Part shown: positions 25,194-35,042 of the stretch, piece after piece
Layout: each line of letters begins with the position of its first letter
Numbering within the stretch: the first letter of the stretch is position 1
From: Candidatus Gemmiger excrementigallinarum
GTDB lineage: Bacteria > Bacillota > Clostridia > Oscillospirales > Ruminococcaceae
DNA: 64,000 nucleotides
Assembly: GCA_019116445.1 (NCBI GenBank)
Contig: DXBP01000029.1
Span: 1 to 64,000 of the forward strand
Reading direction: 5' to 3'
The notes under the pieces: model-generated
The model's database searches: none
Told to the model about the DNA's origin: nothing
What the model saw: only the letters and a program-made list of their open reading frames with translations
Made by a program: the position numbers and the translations under genes

Positions 25194-26441
25194 TCAGCGG
25201 GCGGTTTCCCGTTCCGAGAGGAAGGGACCGTTGAACACATAGGCATCCAGGCGGCGGAAGGCTTCCTCCACCCGGGCAAGGGGCAGTGCCAGGTTCATGC
25301 GGATGGCGCAGGGGCCGTGGAACATCCGGCCGTCCTGCCAGGCCACGCCCACGTCCCAGCCGGCCTGCAGCACCTCGCCGATGGTGCGGCCGTGGGCGGC
25401 GCACCAGTCGGTGCAGTCCAGGAACAGCATATAGGTGCCCTGGGGCTTGGCCACCGAAACCCCGTGGAAGCGGGCGGCGATGAAATCGCAGGCAAAGTTG
25501 ATGTTGCCGCTCAGGGTCTGGCACAGTTCGTCCACCCAGACATAGCCCTCGGGCTTGTAGGCGCCGATGAGGGCGTGCATGGAGAGGACGTTCATCTCAT
25601 TATAATGGGGTTTGGAGCTTTTGGCCGTGACCCGGTCCCGCAGATACGGATGGTAGATGATGTGGTAGCTGCCCACCAGACCTGCCAGGTTGAAGGTTTT
25701 GCTGGGGGCGTACAGGGCCACCGTGCGCTGCCGGGCATCCTCGCTCACCGACTGGGTGGGGATATGCCTGTGGCCGTTGAGCAGGATGTCGGACCAGATC
25801 TCATCGGAGATCACCAGGCAGTCGTTGGCCTTGTAGACCGCCATGGCCTGTTCGATCTCTTCCCGCTCCCACACCCGGCCGCAGGGGTTATGGGGCGAGC
25901 AGAAGATGGCTACATGGATATGATATTTTTTGAGTTTGGCGTCCATATCGGCATAGTCCATCCGCCAGACGCCCTGTTCATCCTGCACCAGCGGCGAGTG
26001 GACGATGCGATAGCCGTTGTTTTTCAGCGCGTTGGTAAAGCCGATATAGGTGGGGCTGTGCAGCAGCACCCCGTCGCCGGGGGCAGCAAAGGCGGTCAGT
26101 GCCGAAACCACCCCGCCCAGCACGCCGTTTTCGTACCCGATGCAGTCCTTCGTCAGCAGCGCGGGGTCGGCGCCGTTGCGGATGACCTGCCAGCGGATGA
26201 TGGAATCGTAATATGCGTCGGTGGCCTCAAAATAGCCGAAGGCCGGGTGCTGCGCCCGCTCGATGATAGCCTGCTGTACCGTGGGCACCGTGGGGAAATT
26301 CATATCGGCCACCCACATGGGGATGGCGTCAAAGCCGGGTTTGGGGGCCGCCGGCGCAAAACCGCCCGGCTTGCCCAGGGCATCCACCGCAATGGCATCT
26401 TTGCCGCGGCGGTCCATAATCGTTGTAAAATCGTACTGCAT
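25194..26441 (-). CDS. MalY/PatB-type aminotransferase (cystathionine beta-lyase-like)
   Basis: 415 residues of PLP fold type I. The N-terminus reads YDFTTIMDRRGKDAIAVDAL, the MalY/PatB signature, with PMWVADMNFPT following. PNP-type motif SPHNPCGRVW, cofactor motif ISDEIWSDI and the PLP-lysine segment APSKTFNLAGL (Lys near 248) are all present. MalY/PatB proteins cleave cystathionine or cysteine S-conjugates to a thiol, pyruvate and ammonia. In the cytoplasm it would serve methionine synthesis or cysteine-sulfur release. An extended -10 (TGC-TATAAT, 26490-26485) lies upstream, with an AAAGGA ribosome site. Adjacent NifU/NifS is also sulfur-linked but has its own promoter. Confidence 0.9.
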   Translation of the reverse strand: MQYDFTTIMDRRGKDAIAVDALGKPGGFAPAAPKPGFDAIPMWVADMNFPTVPTVQQAIIERAQHPAFGYFEATDAYYDSIIRWQVIRNGADPALLTKDCIGYENGVLGGVVSALTAFAAPGDGVLLHSPTYIGFTNALKNNGYRIVHSPLVQDEQGVWRMDYADMDAKLKKYHIHVAIFCSPHNPCGRVWEREEIEQAMAVYKANDCLVISDEIWSDILLNGHRHIPTQSVSEDARQRTVALYAPSKTFNLAGLVGSYHIIYHPYLRDRVTAKSSKPHYNEMNVLSMHALIGAYKPEGYVWVDELCQTLSGNINFACDFIAARFHGVSVAKPQGTYMLFLDCTDWCAAHGRTIGEVLQAGWDVGVAWQDGRMFHGPCAIRMNLALPLARVEEAFRRLDAYVFNGPFLSERETAR

Positions 26442-26484
26442 GGGGAACCGTCCTTTCCGGCGGCAGCGGCCGCCCTTTCGGGGT

Positions 26485-26490
26485 ATTATA
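26485..26490 (-). promoter_or_regulatory. Extended -10 promoter of the MalY-type gene
   Basis: Minus-strand TATAAT (26490-26485) preceded by TGC. There is no clear -35, matching the extended -10 pattern seen at other genes here. Confidence 0.55.
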
Positions 26491-26510
26491 GCACACTTTC
26501 CCCCGCCGCA

Positions 26511-26550
26511 AAAGACACCCCCGGCCCGTCCGTAACGGACAGGCCGGGGG
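26511..26550 (-). terminator. Terminator of the nifS-nifU operon
   Basis: CCCCCGGCCTGTCCG (26550-26536) pairs with CGGACGGGCCGGGGG (26532-26518). TGTCTTTT follows on the minus strand. Confidence 0.8.
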
Positions 26551-26555
26551 GTGGA

Positions 26556-26996
26556 TTATGCGCCGTGGGCGTCGCAGTGGGCGCAGTTTTCACAGTCGGG
26601 GAACTGCTTTTTGTCGTAGGTGATGCCGTGGCGGTCATAATAGTCCTTCAGGGCCAGCTTGATGGCCTCCTCCGCCAGCACCGAACAGTGCACCTTGTGG
26701 GCGGGCAGGCCGTCCAGGGCCTCCACCACCGCCTTGTTGGTGACAGCCAGCGCATCGGACACCGGCTTGCCCTTGATCATCTCGGTGGCCATGGAGCTGG
26801 AAGCGATGGCACTGCCGCAGCCGAAGGTTTCAAACCTGGCATCGGTGATGGTATCGTTGTCAATCTTGAGGTAGATTTTCATGATGTCGCCGCACTTGGC
26901 GTTGCCCACCTCGCCCACGCCGTCGGCGTTCTCGATGACGCCCACATTGCGGGGGTTCCGGAAATGGTCCATGACGGTTTCACTGTACAAAGCCAT
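26556..26996 (-). CDS. nifU: NifU/IscU-type Fe-S cluster scaffold
   Basis: 146 residues. The IscU-type domain carries the three ligand cysteines Cys35 (NAKCGD, with Asp37), Cys60 (FGCGSA) and Cys104 (HCSV). It assembles [2Fe-2S]/[4Fe-4S] clusters using sulfur from NifS. The C-terminus adds an unusual Cys-rich tail (DCENCAHCDAHG), common in clostridial NifU homologues but absent from E. coli IscU. The start at 26996 has a GGAG site. Only 16 bp separate it from nifS, so the two form an operon and a minimal ISC machinery without IscA or chaperones here. Confidence 0.95.
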   Translation of the reverse strand: MALYSETVMDHFRNPRNVGVIENADGVGEVGNAKCGDIMKIYLKIDNDTITDARFETFGCGSAIASSSMATEMIKGKPVSDALAVTNKAVVEALDGLPAHKVHCSVLAEEAIKLALKDYYDRHGITYDKKQFPDCENCAHCDAHGA

Positions 26997-27012
26997 AGCT
27001 GATACACTCCTT

Positions 27013-28203
<1,191 letters not shown>

Positions 28204-28270
28204 TGGATTCATCCTTTCCCGCAGGGGCGCGCCGGGCGGCGCTTTATTCCCTACTTGTTTTGTATGGTTT

Positions 28271-28299
28271 ATTGTACGCTTCATTTCCCTACTTGTCAA
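28271..28299 (-). promoter_or_regulatory. Consensus promoter of nifS-nifU
   Basis: Minus-strand TTGACA (28299-28294), a 17-bp spacer and TACAAT (28276-28271). Confidence 0.85.
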
Positions 28300-28304
28300 G
28301 TAGG
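28288..28304. promoter_or_regulatory. Perfect 17-bp palindrome over the nifS -35 box
   Basis: CCTACTTG-T-CAAGTAGG covers the -35 hexamer. A further half-site CCTACTTG lies at 28250-28257, between the -10 and the gene. The position suits a repressor; an Rrf2/IscR-type protein is the natural candidate for Fe-S genes. None is encoded here. Confidence 0.65.
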
Positions 28305-28337
28305 TTTTTCGTTTTCTGGACAACCGACTGCCCATGG

Positions 28338-28343
28338 TATAGT
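28338..28343 (+). promoter_or_regulatory. Extended -10 promoter of the fibro-slime surface protein
   Basis: TGGTATAGT (28335-28343) gives an extended -10; -35 TCTGGA (28315-28320) is weak. It diverges from the nifS promoter. Confidence 0.5.
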
Positions 28344-28497
28344 GGAAGTAAGACAGATCCCGGCATCCTGCCCCTTTTTGGGAAAACTTTTTTCCATCCC
28401 GGCGACAGGATTCGTTGAATCTCTCCGGAATCTTCTTTGTATAGTAAAAATATCGCGGCGTATCCGCACACAGCTACCCCGGCAAGGAGGAACCCAA

Positions 28498-31400
28498 ATG
28501 CAACTGAACCATGTTTCCCGTCCCACGGCAGCCCGTCTGACGGCGGTCCTGCTGGCGGCCCTTTTCTGTCTGCCCGTCGCCGCAGTGGCGGCTTTTCCCG
28601 CCACGCCGGAACAGGCGGCTCCGGAACAGGCCACCCCCGAACAGACTTCCCAATCCCCCGCCGCTTCGGAAGCGGCAGCACCGGGAGCGGCCGCCCTGGC
28701 CGCCGCCGAACCGGACCCGGCCCCCAGCCCCCTGGCGGGCGGGGATGTGGTGACCGGCACCGTTTCCCCCATCGGCACCACCATCAACCTTTTCGACTAC
28801 TGGATCACCACCCGGGATGCCCCGGACAACGTCAACCCGCCGGACATGAACCAGGGCATCAACGCCGGCAAGGTGCTGCAGTTCAGTGCCAACGCGGGCA
28901 CCGGCGGCGGCATCAACAACTACACCGGCAGCAGCAACCCCCGCACCGGCATGGTGGACAACACCCTGCAAAGCGGGTATCCCCGGCTGGCCCAGAGCGG
29001 GCAGTCCCTCAATTATCTGTTCGACCCCGCTTTGCCCAATGCAGGCAAAGCCGCCTACGCCAACGTGCGCACCCTGCTGCAGATCGACGACGACGGCTAC
29101 TACTATTACGACTGCACCCAGAACTTTGCCCAGTTTGACGAAACCGCCAACGCCTTCACCCTCTTCGACGGGCCGGGGGTGAAAGCCGCCGGCGCCATCC
29201 CCATCGAGGGGCAGTTTTTCCCCTTCAACGATTACAGCCAGGTCAAGGATATGACCTCCCGCAATCCTGCCATCAACCACTATTTCGGCCTCACCATGAC
29301 CACCCGCTTTGTGCAGCAGCCCTACGGCACGGTGGACGGCACCGCCGGGGGCACCCCTGTCACCTATGACTTCGCCGGCGACGACGATGTGTGGGTGTTC
29401 ATTGACGATGTACTGGTGGGGGACCTGGGCGGCATCCATGACACGGCCTCCCTGAGCATCAACTTCCAGACCGGCAACATTCTGATCAACGGCCAGGCAA
29501 ACGGCACCCTGCGGGACAAGTTCCTGGCCGCGGGCGTACCCTGGACCAACGGCAGTTCCGCCACCTTTGCCGACGATACCTACCACACCCTGAAGTTCTT
29601 TTATCTGGAGCGGGGCAATGTGGATTCCAACATGAAGCTGAAATTCAACCTGGTGTCCATCCCCCAGAGCGATCTGATCAAGGTGGACCAGACCGGCAGC
29701 CCGGTGGCGGGGGCACAGTTCGATTTGTATTACGCCGACGACAACTACACCCCGGAACAGCACATTGCCACCGGTACCACCGGCGCCGACGGCACCTTTG
29801 TGTTCCAGAACCCCGACGGCACCCTGCTGAGCCTGAACAACCTGAAAAACGAGTACGGCGGCCCCGGCCAGACCGGCAAATTCGTGCTGAGAGAAAACCT
29901 GATCCCCACCGGGTACCGTGCCCCGGGGAATATGCAGCTGTACTTCCCCACCGACTACCCCGAACTGGCCACCCTGCTTTCGGCCAATCCCTGGGACACC
30001 GGCGCCTACGCCAGCCCCACCGTCACCGTCACCCTGCCCGATACCGTGGAGGATCTGCAGGGCAACCGGTACGGGGTGGATTCCGGCACCTACTTTGCGG
30101 TGGTGCTCAAACGGCAGGATGCCGGGGGTGACGGCAGCAGCACCCAGAGCAACTGGTACCCGGTATCGGGGGACCCCATCACCGGCTGGAACGTGGCCGA
30201 CAGCACCGGCATGGACGCCGTGCTGGAATCCGCCCGGGCCAATCCCTATCTGTTTGTGCTGGACAGCAGCGGTGCCTACAAGGACACCATCGACAATCTG
30301 CCCGGCGACATCCTTACGTACTATTACGTGCTGGCCACCAACGGCAAGCTGACCGACAGCAACGCCCAGTACACCGTCGCCTTTTACCGCACCGGCGCCG
30401 CCAGCCTGGCCGACGCCACCCCCGCCGACACCGTGCGGCTGAATGACGCCGCCGTGATCAACGACCAGACCTTTGACCGGGAATTTGCCGTACGGCTCTA
30501 TGTGCCCAACATCCGGAACTACCTGTTTGTGCAAAAGGTGGCCGAGGACGGTTTCACACCGCTGACCGGCGCGGAGTTCGGGCTGTACAAGGCCGAGGAC
30601 GTGACCGACGGCGCGGTGAACCCCGGTGCGCAGCCCTTTGACACCGTGACCACCCGGGACCAGAACCAGAGTCAGGGGGATGTGATCACCCTGGGCGGCG
30701 CGGGGGTTTTCCCCAACCGGCAGGCCGTACTGCCCGACGGCACCTACTATCTGAAAGAACTGCAGGCCCCCGCCGGGTACGCTCCCAGCAGCGACCTGGT
30801 GGAAGTGGTGGTAGACAACACCGACGTTTACGCCAACGCGGGGACTTCCTCCGACGATGTAACCGTCCTGCGGGGCGTGGGCAAGATCGTGCGCAGTATG
30901 CTGCAGTTTGCGGTACCGGACGACATCAACGCCACCCTCACCGACATCAGCGCCGCCCTGTACACCGCCCCCGCCTACACCCCCGGCACCGGCAACGACT
31001 GGGCCGTGTGGACAGCCTCCGGCCGGGCACCGCTGGAACTTTCCTACTACAGCAACAACCAGATCCTGGAATACGGCCCCACCGTACCGGGAACTTCCGT
31101 CTACTTTGCGGTGCCCGCCGGGTGGTCCCGGCTGAAGATCACCCAGAACTACGCCGCCGGCAGCGACCAGGACCTGAAAATCAACCTGAACGGCCAGGAC
31201 CTGAGCACCCTGTTTGCCAACAGTACCATCGTGCAGGTGCGCAACCAGTCCACCCGGCTGGTGCTGCAAAAGGTCGTGACCGGTCCTGCGGGCGAAGCCA
31301 CCCGTCCCTTCGCTTTCACCCTGGCGCTGCACAGCGCCGACGGCACTCCGCTGTCCGGTGATTACGGCGGTCTGGTTTTCAACGACGAGGGCACGGCGGA

Positions 31401-31869
31401 AACCACCCTGACCGACGGCGGCGAAGTGACCCTGCGGGGCCTGCCCGACGGCACCGTCTGCACTGTGTATGAAACACCGGTATCCGGCTACGAAACCACT
31501 GTGCAGATCAACGGCGGCGAAGCCCAGCCCGGCCCCCAGGCCACCGTGACGACCCAGCCCGGGCTGACGAGCATCCTGTACATCAACCACAGCACCCGCA
31601 CACCGCCCACCCCTACGCCCGATCCATCCCCCACCCCCACGGCTACCCTGCCCGCTTCCGCCACACCGGCCCCCACCCACACCGCGGGTTCCGGTACAAA
31701 GGAGCCTTCCCCTGCACCCACGCCCACGGCTTCCCCTGCGCCTGCCGGCGCACCGGGCAGCCCGCCCACCGGCGATGCCTTTTCCCCCGTGGTTTGGGGT
31801 CTGCTGGCAGCGGCCGCTGCCGCCGGGCTGCTTGTGCTCCTGTTCCGCAGATGCCGTCCCCGCTCCTGA
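28498..31869 (+). CDS. Wall-anchored fibro-slime/SpaA-domain surface protein
   Basis: 1123 residues. A signal peptide (to about residue 35) is followed by an Ala/Pro/Glu-rich segment with PEQA-type repeats. A fibro-slime domain (about 190-390) has the hallmark DDDVWVFIDDVLVGDLGGIH. Two SpaA/prealbumin-like Cna-B domains follow, starting DLIKVDQTGSPVAGAQFDLY (about 391) and LFVQKVAEDGFTPLTGAEFG (about 675). A third related beta-domain begins near 918 (LVLQKVVTGPAGEATRPF). A Pro/Thr stalk leads to SPPTGDAF, a membrane helix and RRCRPRS, a sortase signal of the PPTGD variant. The protein should be covalently wall-linked as an adhesin or pilus-like subunit. The start has AAGGAGG at 28484-28490. 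No sortase lies in the window. Confidence 0.9.
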   Translation: MQLNHVSRPTAARLTAVLLAALFCLPVAAVAAFPATPEQAAPEQATPEQTSQSPAASEAAAPGAAALAAAEPDPAPSPLAGGDVVTGTVSPIGTTINLFDYWITTRDAPDNVNPPDMNQGINAGKVLQFSANAGTGGGINNYTGSSNPRTGMVDNTLQSGYPRLAQSGQSLNYLFDPALPNAGKAAYANVRTLLQIDDDGYYYYDCTQNFAQFDETANAFTLFDGPGVKAAGAIPIEGQFFPFNDYSQVKDMTSRNPAINHYFGLTMTTRFVQQPYGTVDGTAGGTPVTYDFAGDDDVWVFIDDVLVGDLGGIHDTASLSINFQTGNILINGQANGTLRDKFLAAGVPWTNGSSATFADDTYHTLKFFYLERGNVDSNMKLKFNLVSIPQSDLIKVDQTGSPVAGAQFDLYYADDNYTPEQHIATGTTGADGTFVFQNPDGTLLSLNNLKNEYGGPGQTGKFVLRENLIPTGYRAPGNMQLYFPTDYPELATLLSANPWDTGAYASPTVTVTLPDTVEDLQGNRYGVDSGTYFAVVLKRQDAGGDGSSTQSNWYPVSGDPITGWNVADSTGMDAVLESARANPYLFVLDSSGAYKDTIDNLPGDILTYYYVLATNGKLTDSNAQYTVAFYRTGAASLADATPADTVRLNDAAVINDQTFDREFAVRLYVPNIRNYLFVQKVAEDGFTPLTGAEFGLYKAEDVTDGAVNPGAQPFDTVTTRDQNQSQGDVITLGGAGVFPNRQAVLPDGTYYLKELQAPAGYAPSSDLVEVVVDNTDVYANAGTSSDDVTVLRGVGKIVRSMLQFAVPDDINATLTDISAALYTAPAYTPGTGNDWAVWTASGRAPLELSYYSNNQILEYGPTVPGTSVYFAVPAGWSRLKITQNYAAGSDQDLKINLNGQDLSTLFANSTIVQVRNQSTRLVLQKVVTGPAGEATRPFAFTLALHSADGTPLSGDYGGLVFNDEGTAETTLTDGGEVTLRGLPDGTVCTVYETPVSGYETTVQINGGEAQPGPQATVTTQPGLTSILYINHSTRTPPTPTPDPSPTPTATLPASATPAPTHTAGSGTKEPSPAPTPTASPAPAGAPGSPPTGDAFSPVVWGLLAAAAAAGLLVLLFRRCRPRS

Positions 31870-31944
31870 AAAATTTCCCCTGCCTATGGATTTGTGCCCC
31901 CAAACGTGCTATGGTAGGAAGGTACAAACACCGAGAAACATGAA

Positions 31945-31976
31945 CCGTGCGCCGGGCACAACAGGCACGGGCTTTT
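31945..31976 (+). terminator. Possible weak terminator after the surface protein
   Basis: CCGTGC (31945-31950) pairs with GCACGG (31965-31970), followed by GCTTTT. A short stem with a 14-base loop, so uncertain. Confidence 0.35.
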
Positions 31977-32007
31977 GCCCGCCCCGGCACAGAAAGGACG
32001 AAGCAAG

Positions 32008-32751
32008 ATGAAACAGGTACAGGTATTTGCCCACCGGGGCGCCAGCGCCTACGCACCGGAAAACACACTGCCGGCCTTTGCCCTGGCTATGGAGCAGGGC
32101 GCGGACGGCATTGAACTGGACGTGCATCTGAGCCGGGACGGCGAGCTGGTGGTCATCCATGACGAAGCGCTGGACCGCACCACCAACGGCACCGGCCTGG
32201 TGAAAGACCATACCCTGGCCGAACTGCAGGCCCTGTGTGCCGACAACGGGATGCCCGGCTTTGCCGCAGCGCGGATCCCCACCCTGGAAGAAGTGCTGAC
32301 GCTGGTAAAGCCCGGCACCATGGCGGTGAACATCGAGCTGAAAACCGGCATCCTGTGGTACGACGGCCTTGAGGAAAAGGCGCTGCGCCTGGTGGAAAGC
32401 CTGGGTATGCAGGACCGGGTGATCTGGTCCTCCTTCAACCACTACAGCATCGAAAAGGTGCGGCAGCTGGCCCCCGATGCCCGGACCGCCTACCTGTACA
32501 GCGATATTATCTGTGATGTGGAGAAATACGCCGCCGCCCGCGGGGTGGATGGCCTGCATCCGGGGCTGTACAACGTGAAGATGGCGGATTTTCTGCAGCG
32601 GTATCTGGCCAGCGGGCTGGACGTGCGCGTCTGGACCGTCAACGAAGCCGATGACCTGCGCCGGCTGATGGATGCGGGCGCCGACGTCATTACCAACGAC
32701 CCCAAGCTGGCGCTGGAAGTACGCCGCGAACTGCAAGCCCCGGCTTTTTAA
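32008..32751 (+). CDS. Glycerophosphodiester phosphodiesterase
   Basis: 247 residues of the GDPD TIM-barrel family. The catalytic block AHRGASAYAPENT is followed by GADGIELDVHLSRDGELVVIHDE, containing the metal-binding Glu/Asp and second His. Later NIELKTG and the C-terminal VRVWTVNE...GADVITNDP complete the pattern. It hydrolyses glycerophosphodiesters to glycerol-3-phosphate and an alcohol. No signal peptide, so it is cytoplasmic. ATG 32008 has AAAGGACG upstream. It stands alone between the surface protein and a convergent terminator. Confidence 0.95.
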   Translation: MKQVQVFAHRGASAYAPENTLPAFALAMEQGADGIELDVHLSRDGELVVIHDEALDRTTNGTGLVKDHTLAELQALCADNGMPGFAAARIPTLEEVLTLVKPGTMAVNIELKTGILWYDGLEEKALRLVESLGMQDRVIWSSFNHYSIEKVRQLAPDARTAYLYSDIICDVEKYAAARGVDGLHPGLYNVKMADFLQRYLASGLDVRVWTVNEADDLRRLMDAGADVITNDPKLALEVRRELQAPAF

Positions 32752-32768
32752 AACACATCCCATACAGC

Positions 32769-32813
32769 AAAACCCCCGCCGCCGCGGTTTTCCGCGGCGG
32801 CGGGGGTTCTTGT
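32769..32813. terminator. Bidirectional terminator
   Basis: AACCCCCGCCGCCGCGG (32771-32787) pairs with the complementary arm ending at 32808. It ends both the GDPD gene and the converging brnQ. Confidence 0.85.
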
Positions 32814-32832
32814 ATATCAGTAAAAGCGGGGG

Positions 32833-34173
32833 TCAGGCGCGGCGCATCCGGCGCAGCACCAGGCCGACAGCCAGACCGATCACCGCCGGCAGCACCCAGC
32901 CAAAGCCCTGTTTGCACAGCGGCAGCCAGGTTTCGGCCAGCGTGACGACGCCTTCCAGATGGAGGAAGACCCGGGTCTGCACGGGCAGGGTGCGCAGCAG
33001 GTCGAACACCGCCGCCACCGCCGTGCACCCGATGGTCCAGCGCAGCACCGTTTTGTCGTTGCCGAAGAGCCCGCCGCCCAGGGTGAGCAGGATCAGCACG
33101 ATGGAAAGCGGATACAGGAACATCAGCACCGGGGTGGAATAGGCCAGGATCGCATTGAGGCCCAGATTGGCGATGAGGAAGGACACCACGCAGAAAGTCA
33201 CCGCCCACACCCGGTAGGAAGGGCCGTGGGGGAAGATTTTCACAAAGGTTTCGCCGCAGCTGGTGATAAGGCCCACGGCAGTTTTCAGGCAGGCGATGGT
33301 GACGGTGGCCGCCAGGATCAGCGCGCCGGCCGGGCCGAAATAATACTCCGCGATCCGGGCCAGGGCCTCGCCGCCGTTGCTGGAAGCCTCAAACTGGCCG
33401 CGGCTCTGGGCACCCACCACCGTGACCATGAGGTAGATCGCCGTCATGAGCAGCGAACTGAACAGCCCCGCAAACACCGTGCTCTTGGCCACCTCGCCGG
33501 GCTCTTCCACCCCCAGGCCGCGGATGGCGTGGACCACAATGATGCCGAAGGCCAGGCTGGCCAGGGCGTCCATGGTGTTGTAGCCTTCCAGCAGGCCGGT
33601 GGGCAGCGCCGCCGCGGCATAGCTGCCGGTGGGGTCGATGTCAGCCACCGAGCCCAGGGGCGCTGTGAGCGCCCGCAGCACCAGCACCGCCAGAAAGCAG
33701 AGGAACAGCGGATTCAGCACCTTGCCGATCCAGGTAAGGATCTCGCCGGGGCGCAGCGAGAAAAACAGCACCGCCCCGAAAAACACCAGCGAAAACACCG
33801 CCAGGGCCGCATTCTGGCCCGTTGCAGGCAGCATACGCTGGATGCCCACGGTATAGGATACCGTGGCGCAGCGGGGTATGGCAAAAAAGGGGCCGATGGT
33901 GAGGTACAAAAGGCAGGTAAAAAACAGGCCGTAGCCCTTGCCCACCCGGCTGCTGAGTTCCAGCAGGCCCTCCTCCCGGCTGACGCCCAAAGCCGCCACG
34001 CCCAGCAGCGGCAGGCCCACACCGGTGATGAGAAAGCCCACCGAGGCCAGCCAGAGATTGCGCCCCGCCATCTGGCCCATGGAGGCCGGGAAGATCAGGT
34101 TTCCCGCGCCGAAAAACATGCCGAATAGCATGCTGGCAACCACAAGGAGCTGCCGGAAAGTCAGTTTTTTCAT
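32833..34173 (-). CDS. brnQ: Branched-chain amino acid:cation symporter
   Basis: 446 residues with about twelve membrane helices. The N-terminus MKKLTFRQLLVVASMLFGMFFGAGNLIFPASMGQMAGRN is the LIVCS/BrnQ signature. Motifs YLTIGPFFAIPRCATVSYTVGI and SLAFGIIVVHAIRGLGV follow. It imports Leu, Ile and Val with Na+ or H+. The start at 34173 has AGAGGA upstream; the longer upstream reading frame overlaps the promoter and is rejected. Monocistronic. Confidence 0.95.
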   Translation of the reverse strand: MKKLTFRQLLVVASMLFGMFFGAGNLIFPASMGQMAGRNLWLASVGFLITGVGLPLLGVAALGVSREEGLLELSSRVGKGYGLFFTCLLYLTIGPFFAIPRCATVSYTVGIQRMLPATGQNAALAVFSLVFFGAVLFFSLRPGEILTWIGKVLNPLFLCFLAVLVLRALTAPLGSVADIDPTGSYAAAALPTGLLEGYNTMDALASLAFGIIVVHAIRGLGVEEPGEVAKSTVFAGLFSSLLMTAIYLMVTVVGAQSRGQFEASSNGGEALARIAEYYFGPAGALILAATVTIACLKTAVGLITSCGETFVKIFPHGPSYRVWAVTFCVVSFLIANLGLNAILAYSTPVLMFLYPLSIVLILLTLGGGLFGNDKTVLRWTIGCTAVAAVFDLLRTLPVQTRVFLHLEGVVTLAETWLPLCKQGFGWVLPAVIGLAVGLVLRRMRRA

Positions 34174-34212
34174 AATCCGATTCCTCTTACACACCTGTAT
34201 GAAGTTGATTTC

Positions 34213-34241
34213 ATTATAGCGCGGTTTGGAAACGGGGTAAA
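34213..34241 (-). promoter_or_regulatory. Promoter of brnQ
   Basis: Minus-strand TTTACC (34241-34236), a 17-bp spacer and TATAAT (34218-34213). Confidence 0.65.
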
Positions 34242-34266
34242 GGGCGGGGCACAATTTTTGCCGCCG

Positions 34267-34294
34267 TACCGGGGCAGCCCGTCGGCTGCCCCGG
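34267..34294 (-). terminator. Hairpin after the DUF454 gene
   Basis: ACCGGGGCAGCC pairs with GGCTGCCCCGGT in a strong stem, but no T-run follows. Likely the end of the leftward ABC operon or an mRNA-stabilising stem. Confidence 0.5.
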
Positions 34295-34310
34295 TCCTGG
34301 CCTTATGCGG

Positions 34311-34706
34311 TCATTCGTCGGTTTTGTCCTCCTTCTCCGGCAGGGTGCGCACCCCGAACAGGAAGTAGAAGATATGCCCCACCCAGACAAAGGCCAGCAC
34401 GATGCGCCCCACGGCCACGGCGTGCATGGCGATGAACCCGGCGGCCATCAGGATGGTGACGGTGACCATGATACGGATCTTGGCCTTGCGGGTCAGGCCC
34501 CGGCCCGCCGCCAGATCGGCCAGGTTTTCCCGGTAAAGGCGGGTGCCTTTGAACCAGCGGTCCAGCCGTGCACTGCTTTTGCCGAAGCCGTAGGCCGCCA
34601 GCAGCAGAAAGGGAAAGGCCGGCAGCAGCGGCAGCACAGCCCCCACCGCGCCCAGGGCCAGGCCCACAAAGCCCAGCGTCAGATACAAGAGTTTGCGTAC
34701 AGGCAT
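34311..34706 (-). CDS. DUF454 (YbaN-like) inner membrane protein
   Basis: 131 residues. MPVRKLLYLTLGFVGLALGAVGAVLPLLPAFPFLLLAAYGFGKSSARLDRWF in outline is the DUF454 signature, including the LPLLPxxPFLLLAAxxFxxSS core. A second helix pair follows. Function is unknown; E. coli YbaN is the reference member. GAAAGGAACG precedes the ATG. It is the last gene of the five-gene leftward cluster with the CydDC-like ABC transporter; 3 bp separate it from the YgbA-like gene. Confidence 0.88.
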   Translation of the reverse strand: MPVRKLLYLTLGFVGLALGAVGAVLPLLPAFPFLLLAAYGFGKSSARLDRWFKGTRLYRENLADLAAGRGLTRKAKIRIMVTVTILMAAGFIAMHAVAVGRIVLAFVWVGHIFYFLFGVRTLPEKEDKTDE

Positions 34707-34709
34707 GGT

Positions 34710-35042
34710 TCATCGTTCCTTTCGGTTGTGTTCCCATCGGGATTCCAGCAGGTGGCGCACCGCCAGCACCGGGTGGACCAGCAGCATCCGCGGACCGGAG
34801 AACCGCATCACATCCCGGATCTTTTCCCGCATATCGGCGCGGTAGCAGTGCACCTTGCACTGGGAACAGAAGGTTTTGGTTTCCATAAACGGGCAATGGT
34901 CGCTGCGCTGCCGGGCATAGGCATCCAGCGCTGCGCAGTCGGGGCACAGGCCGCTGGGGGTATGGTGTTTGCGGCGGCAGTAAAGGGCGATCATACAGCT
35001 GACCACCTGTTTTTCCCGCTGGCGTTTGTCGGCCGTTGTCAT
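34710..35042 (-). CDS. YgbA-like Cys-rich protein (nitrous-oxide-stimulated promoter family)
   Basis: 110 residues. Conserved Cys/His pattern: VVSCMIALYCRRKHH, LCPDCAALDAYARQRSDHCPF, FCSQCKVHCY, then MREKIRDVMRFSGPRML. This matches the YgbA family, whose E. coli member belongs to the nitric-oxide-responsive regulon and supports growth under nitrosative stress. The nine or so cysteines could bind Zn or an Fe-S cluster. It overlaps the upstream CydC-like gene by one base. Family match is from recalled motif, not a search. Confidence 0.8.
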   Translation of the reverse strand: MTTADKRQREKQVVSCMIALYCRRKHHTPSGLCPDCAALDAYARQRSDHCPFMETKTFCSQCKVHCYRADMREKIRDVMRFSGPRMLLVHPVLAVRHLLESRWEHNRKER

